Positions 8,024 through 15,517 of a stretch of 52,573 nt of DNA are shown here, piece after piece. The stretch lies in contig WGNT01000085.1 of the NCBI GenBank assembly GCA_016124425.1, positions 1 through 52,573 of the forward strand, read 5' to 3'. Position numbers and translations under genes: made by a program. The notes below the pieces were generated by a model, which saw only the letters and a program-made list of their open reading frames with translations, was not told the origin of the DNA and did no database searches. This stretch comes from Cytophagales bacterium (GTDB lineage: Bacteria; Bacteroidota; Bacteroidia; Cytophagales; Cyclobacteriaceae). Position 1 is the stretch's first letter; each line of letters starts with the position of its first letter.

Positions 8024-10660
8024 ATGAACGCGAAGCAAATAAGAAGCACATTTATTGATTTTTTTAAAACCAAAGGGCACCATTTTGTTCCATCAGCCCC
8101 AATAGTGGTCAAGAATGATCCTACGCTCATGTTTACCAATGCCGGAATGAATCAGTTTAAAGATTATTTTCTTGGCAATGAACTGCCTTCTTTTCCTAGG
8201 GTAGCTAACAGTCAAAAGTGCCTAAGGGTTTCGGGAAAACACAATGATTTGGAAGAAGTAGGGGTTGATACCTACCATCATACCATGTTTGAAATGCTTG
8301 GTAACTGGTCATTTGGGGATTACTTTAAAGCGGAAGCAATTGCCTGGGCTTGGGAGCTACTCACGAAAATATACGATTTACCGGTAGAACGGATGTACGT
8401 TACGGTTTTTGGCGGCGACGATTCTGAGGGGTTAGAGAAGGATTTGGAGGCGCTAGACCTTTGGGGAGAGTGGATTTCGAGAGACAGGATTTTATTCGGG
8501 TCCAAAAAGGACAATTTCTGGGAAATGGGCGAATCCGGCCCATGTGGACCCTGTTCTGAAATCCATGTGGACTTGAGGCCTGAATCGGAACGGATGTTAG
8601 TGGATGGAAAAGATTTGGTCAATCAAGACCATCCTCAGGTAATCGAAATTTGGAATCTTGTCTTCATTCAGTTCAACAGGACCTCAGACGGCAGTCTTAA
8701 GGAACTTCCAGCCAAACATGTCGACACGGGTATGGGGCTGGAGCGGCTAGTTCGCGTGATTCAATGGAAGCAGTCAAATTATGACACGGATCTTTTTCAG
8801 CCCTTCATACAGCAGCTCGAAAAAATGTCAGGGATATCCTACGGCGAATCGGAAAGGACAGACATTGCCTTTCGGGTGATCGTAGACCATATCCGGGCAA
8901 TCTCCTTTACTATCGCGGACGGGCAGTTACCTTCGAACAATAAGGCTGGCTATGTGATTCGGCGAATATTGAGAAGAGCGGTACGGTATGGCTATACATT
9001 CTTAAATTTCAATGAACCTTTTCTGTACCGATTATTGCCTACCCTGTCCGATAATTTCGGAGAGGTATTTCCTGAGATCAATGCTCAGCAGGAGTTCATA
9101 TCCAAAGTAATACAAGAGGAGGAGCTGTCCTTTTTGAGAACCTTGGATAAAGGGCTTAAGATTTTGGATAGGATTAAGACAGAAGACGAGGTAGTTTCTT
9201 CAAAGGTAATTCCGGGAGCGCAGGTGTTTGAGCTGTATGATACCTACGGCTTTCCCCTTGACCTAACCTCTCTAATCGCGAGAGAAAGTGGGCTTTCCGT
9301 GGATGAATCCGGGTTTACAGTGGCCATGGAAGCTCAAAAGACTCGATCAAGGGCTGCCGCCGAACAAGAGACAGGAGATTGGATATCTGTGACAGCGGAT
9401 GAGGGTGTGTCGTTTGTTGGGTATGATCAGTTAGAATCTCTTTGCGAGGTCACTAAGTACCGTGTCATCACGGAAAAAAAAGGAAAAAAATACCAGCTTG
9501 TGTTGAACAAAACTCCTTTCTATGCAGAAAGCGGGGGGCAGGTTGGCGATCAGGGTGTATTGGTAGGCGATTCGGAGACGATCGACGTAGTGGATACGAA
9601 GCGTGAAAATGACCTGATCATTCATGAAGTGAATAAGCTGCCCTTAGACCCGTTTCAGTCTTTTCAAGCACAAGTTGATGTGGCGCGAAGAAGGGAAATA
9701 ATGAACAATCATACCGCAACGCACCTGTTGCAGTCGGCTTTGAGAAAGGTTCTGGGAAATCACATCCAACAAAAGGGTTCTTTGGTGAATGAGCACTTAC
9801 TCAGGTTTGACTTTTCCCACTTTACAAAACTCTCTGATGAGGAAATAGATGCTGTAGAGGACATTGTCAATGAGCATATTAGAGCGAATATCGCACGGGA
9901 TGAAAAGCGAAATATGCCCATAGCCGCGGCAAAGGAACTTGGTGCTACCGCCTTATTTGGTGAAAAATACGGAGATTTTGTACGGGTTATAACCTTTGGA
10001 AAGGATTTTTCCGTTGAATTCTGTGGAGGCACACATGTACGGGCTACAGGGGAAATCGGGTTTTTTAAGATCGTTTCGGAAGGCTCGATAGCTGCTGGAG
10101 TAAGAAGGATTGAAGCGATTACATCTTCGAGGGCGGAAGCTTACATCCGTGAGCAGCTACAGGATTTAAAAGAAATTAAAGAACTTCTAAAAGTTCCTAA
10201 AGACGTTGTAAAATCTGTGGCCGGTTTATTGCAGGAAAAGGTAGCGCTTCTAAAGGAGTTGGAGACGCTACACCTTAAGCAAGCAGCTGGTGTTAAGGAT
10301 CAACTTAAGGAACAGATAGTGAAGGTTGGTAGCGAAGAAGTGCTGGTCGCCGCGGTGAGCTTGCCTTCCATAGAGGCCCTCAAAAAGGTATGTTTCGAGC
10401 TGAAAAACGACAATAACAGATTTGTAGGAGTTCTACTGGCAGATATTTCTAACAAACCACATATAGCCGTAGTTATTGACGAGAAAGTAGTCGATGAAAA
10501 GGCGTATGATGCCGGTACTATTGTCAGGGAACTTGCACAGTTTATCCAAGGAGGTGGCGGAGGTCAGCCCTTTTTCGCAACAGCGGGAGGTAAAAATTTG
10601 GCAGGAATACCCAATGCGCTTAAACGTGCGAACGAAATGGTATCCTATCCCTCCGAATAA
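8024..10660 (+). CDS. alaS: Alanyl-tRNA synthetase
   Basis: This 878-residue class II synthetase charges tRNA-Ala. The catalytic domain begins with the typical N-terminal RSTFIDFFKTKGH and motif-2 region. The editing domain has intact zinc ligands: His563 and His567 in HTATH, and Cys667 and His671 in CGGTH. The C-terminal C-Ala domain ends with the glycine-rich GGGGGQPFFATAGG segment. Length and order of domains are normal. It is divergent from the M23 gene and followed on the same strand by gatB after 72 bases. Confidence 0.97.
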   Translation: MNAKQIRSTFIDFFKTKGHHFVPSAPIVVKNDPTLMFTNAGMNQFKDYFLGNELPSFPRVANSQKCLRVSGKHNDLEEVGVDTYHHTMFEMLGNWSFGDYFKAEAIAWAWELLTKIYDLPVERMYVTVFGGDDSEGLEKDLEALDLWGEWISRDRILFGSKKDNFWEMGESGPCGPCSEIHVDLRPESERMLVDGKDLVNQDHPQVIEIWNLVFIQFNRTSDGSLKELPAKHVDTGMGLERLVRVIQWKQSNYDTDLFQPFIQQLEKMSGISYGESERTDIAFRVIVDHIRAISFTIADGQLPSNNKAGYVIRRILRRAVRYGYTFLNFNEPFLYRLLPTLSDNFGEVFPEINAQQEFISKVIQEEELSFLRTLDKGLKILDRIKTEDEVVSSKVIPGAQVFELYDTYGFPLDLTSLIARESGLSVDESGFTVAMEAQKTRSRAAAEQETGDWISVTADEGVSFVGYDQLESLCEVTKYRVITEKKGKKYQLVLNKTPFYAESGGQVGDQGVLVGDSETIDVVDTKRENDLIIHEVNKLPLDPFQSFQAQVDVARRREIMNNHTATHLLQSALRKVLGNHIQQKGSLVNEHLLRFDFSHFTKLSDEEIDAVEDIVNEHIRANIARDEKRNMPIAAAKELGATALFGEKYGDFVRVITFGKDFSVEFCGGTHVRATGEIGFFKIVSEGSIAAGVRRIEAITSSRAEAYIREQLQDLKEIKELLKVPKDVVKSVAGLLQEKVALLKELETLHLKQAAGVKDQLKEQIVKVGSEEVLVAAVSLPSIEALKKVCFELKNDNNRFVGVLLADISNKPHIAVVIDEKVVDEKAYDAGTIVRELAQFIQGGGGGQPFFATAGGKNLAGIPNALKRANEMVSYPSE

Positions 10661-10732
10661 TTTACCTCCCTTAACATTTGGTTTTGGGAGAAAACTCTGC
10701 CATTTTTGGTGTTAAAACCAAGGGTTTTGGAT

Positions 10733-12217
10733 ATGATTGAAGATATAAAAGAACAAAAATTGGATCAGGAGATAAAGAGTAAGTATGAGTTGGTCATCGG
10801 GTTGGAAGTGCACGCCCAACTGTTGACAAGCAGTAAAATGTATACCGCTGATTCCACTACATTTGGCAACTTGCCAAATACTAATATATCCGTTATCACG
10901 CTTGGGCATCCAGGTACCCTTCCAAAAGTAAACAAACGGGCAGTTGAATTTGCCATAAAAATGGGGCTGGCCTGCGATTCCCAAATAACCAGAAGGAATA
11001 TTTTTGCACGTAAAAACTACTTTTACCCCGACCTTCCAAAAGGATACCAGCTAACCCAGGATAAAAATCCCATCTGCGTAGGTGGCCAAGTGCCCATTGT
11101 ATTGGCAAGTGGAGTAAAGAAGTCCATAGCACTAACCCGTATACACATGGAAGAGGATGCCGGAAAATCTATCCACCTCGCGGGAGAAATAGATACCCTG
11201 GTGGATTTCAATAGAGCGGGTGTTCCCCTTATTGAAATTGTGTCTGAACCGGACATGAGGTCTTCAGAGGAGGCGTATCAGTTTTTGACCGAAATCAAAA
11301 AGTTGGTCAAGTACCTCGAAATCTGTGATGGTAACATGGAAGAGGGTTCTCTACGATGTGATGCCAACGTATCAGTACGATTGAAGGGGGATGATCAATT
11401 AGGCAAAAAGGTAGAGGTCAAAAACATGAATTCCTTCAGGAATGTAGCCAGGGCTATTGAACATGAATTTGAGAGGCAGGTTCAGATGTTGGAGAACAAG
11501 CTTGAGATTGTTTCGGAGACGAGGACATTTGACGCCGCTACTGGTAGCACTGCAAGTATGCGGACCAAAGAAGATCTGAACGATTACCGGTATTTCCCTG
11601 AACCAGATCTCAGTCCTGTCCTTATTTCAGACGAATGGCTGAAGACCATCCAGGATAATCTTCCCCCTTTGCCTAGAGAATTGTTTTCAAAATTTGTAAG
11701 TAAATATGGACTTCCCGAATATGATGCCGGGGTATTGACGGACAGCAAGGAGATAGCGCTGTTTTATGAAGAACTATGCCAACTTACAGAAAACCACAAG
11801 GCAGCTTCAAATTGGGTCATGGGTCCGGTTAAGTCTTACCTCAACGAACTTACGCTACACATAGACGATTTCCCCATTAGCATTAATTCATTAGCCACCT
11901 TAATTCGGTTGGTCGACGAAGGAAAATTAAGCTATTCTGCAGCTGCGCAAAAAGTCTACCCGGTCATGTTAACCGATTCACAAAAAGACCCACTTGAGAT
12001 TGCTACCGCGCTAAATTTGATTCAGGAAAGCAGCGAAGACTCTCTCAAGCCCATTGTAGAGAGTGTTCTTGAAGAGAATTCTCAGAAAGTGCTGGAATAT
12101 AGATCGGGTAAAAAAGGGCTTATGGGAATGTTTATGGGACAGGTGATGAAAAAATCCAAAGGCAAAGCTGATCCGAAAGTAGCTACAAAAATATTATCCG
12201 AAATCCTTGACAATTAA
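10733..12217 (+). CDS. gatB: Asp-tRNA(Asn)/Glu-tRNA(Gln) amidotransferase subunit B
   Basis: GatB is the tRNA-binding kinase-like subunit of the GatCAB complex, which converts Glu-tRNA(Gln) or Asp-tRNA(Asn) to the amidated forms. The signature ELVIGLEVHAQL is near the N-terminus, followed by ARKNYFYPDLPKGYQ, the HMEEDAGKS segment and GVPLIEIVSEPD. The C-terminal Yqey-like tail ends with GLMGMFMGQVMKKSKGKADP. I chose the ATG at 10733 (494 residues); the open frame extends to a TTG at 10706, which would add nine residues without conserved sequence. The gatA and gatC partners are not in the window. It is followed after three bases by the TlpA-like gene. Confidence 0.95.
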   Translation: MIEDIKEQKLDQEIKSKYELVIGLEVHAQLLTSSKMYTADSTTFGNLPNTNISVITLGHPGTLPKVNKRAVEFAIKMGLACDSQITRRNIFARKNYFYPDLPKGYQLTQDKNPICVGGQVPIVLASGVKKSIALTRIHMEEDAGKSIHLAGEIDTLVDFNRAGVPLIEIVSEPDMRSSEEAYQFLTEIKKLVKYLEICDGNMEEGSLRCDANVSVRLKGDDQLGKKVEVKNMNSFRNVARAIEHEFERQVQMLENKLEIVSETRTFDAATGSTASMRTKEDLNDYRYFPEPDLSPVLISDEWLKTIQDNLPPLPRELFSKFVSKYGLPEYDAGVLTDSKEIALFYEELCQLTENHKAASNWVMGPVKSYLNELTLHIDDFPISINSLATLIRLVDEGKLSYSAAAQKVYPVMLTDSQKDPLEIATALNLIQESSEDSLKPIVESVLEENSQKVLEYRSGKKGLMGMFMGQVMKKSKGKADPKVATKILSEILDN

Positions 12218-12220
12218 TCC

Positions 12221-13336
12221 ATGCTGAAATCAACAATAACCCCATTACTGCTGGTTGCACTGGTAGCGACGGTTTGTTCCTGCGAGTCCAAGAAAACCGA
12301 GTTTACAGGTACAGTGACCATCGAAGGCAAATTGTCCAATAGTCCGGAAGGGCTGTTAACTCTTTCTGCCTATACGAATGAGGGTACTTCCCTATTAGAT
12401 ACTATTCAGACCAACAACAACGGAAAATTCAGTTATGAACTGGTATTAGACGGGCCGAACTTTTACGAGCTGAATCTCATGGATGAGAAAGCAATCCGAC
12501 TTGCGCTTTATGACGAAGATGTTTTTATTTCCTATGATTTTGAAGCTGAAACTTCTGAAATTCAAGGTTCTGAAGACACTAAAATGCTTCAAAAAATAGA
12601 TGATATCACGGAAGTGTATCAAAATGAGATCAATTCTCTTAATGATGAATATTATGAAGTCATGGCAGACCGGGATCAAGCCGCGATACGTGCCATTCAA
12701 GAGAAAGCCATGCAATTGGAGGCAAATCATTCCCAACGGGTTAAGGCGGCGATACATGAAATGAATGGCAGTTTTGCCGCGTTGGCGGGTTTGGGCATGC
12801 TTAATCCGAGAAACGACTTCTCTTTTTTGGACAGCACGGTCACGGTTTTACATGAAAAATACCCTGACATGAAGATGATCGCGTCATGGAAGCAGGAGTT
12901 GGATGAACTTCGCGCATTGTCGATTGGACAGCCAGCCCCTGAGATTTCGCTTCCAAATCCTGAGGGCGAAACAGTAAGTTTATCAGATTATAGAGGCAAG
13001 TATGTCCTTATTGATTTTTGGGCAGGGTGGTGCAAACCGTGCCGGGATGAAAACCCCAATGTTGTTCGACTTTATGAAAAATATAAAGACAAGGGATTTG
13101 AGGTTTTTGGGGTGTCCTTAGATAGGACGAAAGAGATGTGGGTAAAGGCGATTGAGGAAGACAATTTGACATGGCCGCAAGTATCGGACCTTAAGTATTT
13201 TAATTCCGAAGCTGCCGAGACCTATCAGATAAATGCAATTCCGGCAACGTACATGATAGACCCCGACGGAAATATCGTTGCCAAGGATCTTAGGGGCATT
13301 TCGCTGGAGCAAAAGCTTTCCGAATTATTCGATTAA
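12221..13336 (+). CDS. TlpA-like thioredoxin-family lipoprotein with DUF4369-like N-terminus
   Basis: This 371-residue protein is an exported disulfide-exchange or redox protein of the TlpA/ResA type common in Bacteroidota. An N-terminal signal peptide ends in a lipobox with Cys21, so it is probably lipid-anchored in the envelope. A beta-rich domain of the DUF4369 type (about residues 30-130) is followed by a helical linker and a C-terminal AhpC/TSA-thioredoxin domain. The active-site WCKPC motif has both cysteines, Cys271 and Cys274. A cis-proline context (NAIPATYMID) is also present. It starts three bases after gatB ends, so the two are probably co-transcribed. The substrate is unknown. Confidence 0.88.
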   Translation: MLKSTITPLLLVALVATVCSCESKKTEFTGTVTIEGKLSNSPEGLLTLSAYTNEGTSLLDTIQTNNNGKFSYELVLDGPNFYELNLMDEKAIRLALYDEDVFISYDFEAETSEIQGSEDTKMLQKIDDITEVYQNEINSLNDEYYEVMADRDQAAIRAIQEKAMQLEANHSQRVKAAIHEMNGSFAALAGLGMLNPRNDFSFLDSTVTVLHEKYPDMKMIASWKQELDELRALSIGQPAPEISLPNPEGETVSLSDYRGKYVLIDFWAGWCKPCRDENPNVVRLYEKYKDKGFEVFGVSLDRTKEMWVKAIEEDNLTWPQVSDLKYFNSEAAETYQINAIPATYMIDPDGNIVAKDLRGISLEQKLSELFD

Positions 13337-13350
13337 AAGATTATTTTACC

Positions 13351-13370
13351 ACTTGAAAAATCTTTCAAGT
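13351..13370 (+). terminator. Weak hairpin downstream of the TlpA-like gene
   Basis: A perfect 8-bp inverted repeat (ACTTGAAA and TTTCAAGT) with a 4-nt loop lies 14 bases after the stop codon. It is AT-rich and no T-run follows, so it may be a weak terminator or simply a palindrome, possibly an operator for the downstream LRR locus. The 234 bases from here to 13604 hold no gene I can support. Confidence 0.3.
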
Positions 13371-13604
13371 TAATTCGAGGAATAGCATATCTTCGCACTT
13401 TAATAGAAAGATTTTATGCCTAAAAGTACCTACGAAAGAAAAATTTGTATACCTTAATAAAACCGAATATAACTAGACAGATCAACCCACGTAAACATCA
13501 ATCAACGTACCCTTTCTTAGATCCTCTTTTTGTTCTTGGTAAAGCTTGAAAAAATGGGCGTTTCTATAGAAAAAATCAATTAACTAACTTTATTAAAATA
13601 AAAC

Positions 13605-14075
13605 ATGAAAAAAAGAAGTTTTAATCTCCCAATGAATCGGTTGTTAACCGTCATGCTAATCGGATTATTAGCATTTGGTGCCTGTAAGAGCAAAAAGAAA
13701 GTGGTAGAGGCAGCGCCGGCACCCGTTCCGGTAGAAGAGCCTGCCCCAGCTCCAAAACCTGAAGCACCTAAGCCTAGTGCAGAAGAGGTAGCCGTTGGTA
13801 AACTAGAAGGTTACTTCAATTCAATTGTCAATGCGTCAAACGTTCAAAGTGCAAACAACACGATTCGTGAGGCGCTAGGCATGTTTTCTAATCAGAACAC
13901 CCCGGTGTTGATTGTCATTCATGAAGAATCCGGCATCAAAGATTACGATGAGCCTACTACCATCGATAAGTATTTGAATTACCTGAAGGATACCAAAAAG
14001 AACCTTAACTTCATCAGCGATATCAGAATGGATGGAAGCGGTAGAGTAACGGAATTGGAACTACGCAGAAGATAA
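13605..14075 (+). CDS. Small exported lipoprotein, first gene of the LRR locus
   Basis: I do not recognise this 156-residue protein. It has a basic N-terminus, a hydrophobic segment and a lipobox (LLAFGAC) with Cys27 as the likely lipidated residue. A Lys-rich stretch and a Pro/Ala/Glu-rich linker at about residues 35-60 follow, so the folded part may stand off the membrane. The C-terminal domain of about 95 residues has an alternating helix-strand pattern, with a YLNYL helix and a final strand pair ending in ELELRRR. Its residues resemble a pattern in the next gene and in the LRR protein downstream. It is followed 30 bases later by the second exported gene, implying one operon. Confidence 0.72.
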   Translation: MKKRSFNLPMNRLLTVMLIGLLAFGACKSKKKVVEAAPAPVPVEEPAPAPKPEAPKPSAEEVAVGKLEGYFNSIVNASNVQSANNTIREALGMFSNQNTPVLIVIHEESGIKDYDEPTTIDKYLNYLKDTKKNLNFISDIRMDGSGRVTELELRRR

Positions 14076-14105
14076 TCATCATAAAACATTTAGCATTTGA
14101 AAATC

Positions 14106-14681
14106 ATGAAAAAATATATCCTATCCCTTTTGATTATATTTTCCGCTACTTCTATGGTAGCGCTTGCTCAGGACAATATAAGCCCGGCAAGAAAGCAGGC
14201 AATTGACTCATTAGCTTTGGAGAAAGTTAAGGATTTGAGTAAATACATCAGCATCATTGGAAGCAAAGAAACACAATTTTCTGAAGCAACTAGAGTTATG
14301 GATAGAGCGGAGGAGCTTTTTGCGCCGGAAGCTGAGATGGGCGTGTCATCGATCAATAACTCAGAAATTGCTTACTACAAAATAAGAAGGTATTTCGAGC
14401 GTTTGATGGCATTGAACTATGACCGGGTGAATATCAGCTGGTATGACATTCACTATATCAGTGATCTTGAAAGACAGCCTGATGGCAGATATGTAGGTGT
14501 GATTACCGTATATCAGCGATTTGAGGGAACGTCTCAAGAAGCAGGACTAAACTACCGGGATACTACTAAGAAAGATATTACCATTTACGTAGAGAAAAAA
14601 CAAACTCAGATTGCCGGTAGAACCATCGAATTTTGGGACGTTATGCTAGGTGATGTCAGAGTGACAGAAACATCCGCATGA
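14106..14681 (+). CDS. Exported protein of unknown function, LRR locus
   Basis: This protein of 191 residues starts at the ATG at 14106, where a clean signal peptide begins (MKKYILSLLIIF, cut after about VALAQ); the upstream TTG at 14097 would add three residues. There is no lipobox. The mature part has a helix (DLSKYISIIGS), a second helix around ATRVMDRAEELF, a YFERLMALN helix, and then paired strands around DGRYVGVITVYQRF. This layout is similar to the C-terminal part of the preceding lipoprotein and the N-terminal part of the LRR protein. It resembles a small alpha+beta (perhaps NTF2-like) domain, which I cannot confirm. Its stop overlaps the next start (ATGA), so translation is coupled. 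Confidence 0.72.
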   Translation: MKKYILSLLIIFSATSMVALAQDNISPARKQAIDSLALEKVKDLSKYISIIGSKETQFSEATRVMDRAEELFAPEAEMGVSSINNSEIAYYKIRRYFERLMALNYDRVNISWYDIHYISDLERQPDGRYVGVITVYQRFEGTSQEAGLNYRDTTKKDITIYVEKKQTQIAGRTIEFWDVMLGDVRVTETSA

Positions 14682-15517
14682 GAATAAAGATTATCATTAC
14701 TTTATTAATTATTACATCTATACAAAGCGTGTCGGGGCAGGTTCTATCCAGCTCCGGCAGGCTTAAAGATGACGGTAGATTCGCAGCATCTACCAAACAA
14801 GTAAACCAATTTTTCAGAAGATTTAATGCAGAGGAAAGTAAGGAGGGCGATGTTAGGTATTATTCAGGAGACGAAAACTACCGGAATCGCGATTTGCGTC
14901 GATCGTTTATCAATATTCTTTTCGATAACGAAACCTCCGATGTTCCTGTAGAGCTAAAGCGGGAGTTTCTTGAGTATGTAGTGTCAGAATCCTACCCCCA
15001 ATACTTAACCTTTCACGGAGGTGACTGGTTCGCCGAAGCTTCCACGGTTTTTTCTTATGAAGGCAAAAGGCAAGAAGTTACTCTTTTTCTGAAGCTTCAA
15101 CCCGAACGTCTAGGCTACGAATGGGTCATCGATAATGTCGTTTTCGAACCATACAAAAATGCTTTTGACAAACCGCAAGGCGATCAGAAAAAATTTCTTC
15201 ATCCGTTGAGTCATGAGTTGGGTTTTATGAATTTGAGGAAGGCGATTCAGGACGACCCTAAACCGGAGTCCTACACACCTAAAGATTTTTCTCCCGATTA
15301 TTTGACACTCTTCATCTTCGAGATCAAAAAGGGGAATTTGAGGTTTGAAACGGTTAAGGATGTCAAGTACCATTTTTTTCAAATTGACAAATGGTATTTT
15401 GAACTATCGCAATTCAATAGGCCAGGTTTTAACACCGGCTGGTTGATTTCCAACCTAGTGAAGCTAGGAAATGGCGATAAAGATCTTATTATGGATTATA
15501 TATATGGTAGTAAATAG
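14678..15517 (+). CDS. Exported protein of unknown function, LRR locus
   Basis: This 279-residue protein has an N-terminal signal peptide (about 20 residues, ending near VSGQ) and no lipobox or membrane helix after it. I find no known domain. The mature chain is rich in aromatic residues and charged residues. It contains a QFFRRFN helix, similar in kind to the helices that open the neighbouring domains. The ATG overlaps the stop of the preceding gene by four bases, and its end overlaps the likely start of the LRR gene, so all four genes seem to be one translationally coupled operon. A function tied to the LRR protein is likely but not shown. Confidence 0.7.
   Translation: MRIKIIITLLIITSIQSVSGQVLSSSGRLKDDGRFAASTKQVNQFFRRFNAEESKEGDVRYYSGDENYRNRDLRRSFINILFDNETSDVPVELKREFLEYVVSESYPQYLTFHGGDWFAEASTVFSYEGKRQEVTLFLKLQPERLGYEWVIDNVVFEPYKNAFDKPQGDQKKFLHPLSHELGFMNLRKAIQDDPKPESYTPKDFSPDYLTLFIFEIKKGNLRFETVKDVKYHFFQIDKWYFELSQFNRPGFNTGWLISNLVKLGNGDKDLIMDYIYGSK

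Noticed and set aside
13416..13457. Short frame MPKSTYERKICIP upstream of the LRR locus
   Set aside because: Thirteen codons only, with no conservation evidence or downstream coupling; could be chance in an AT-rich leader.
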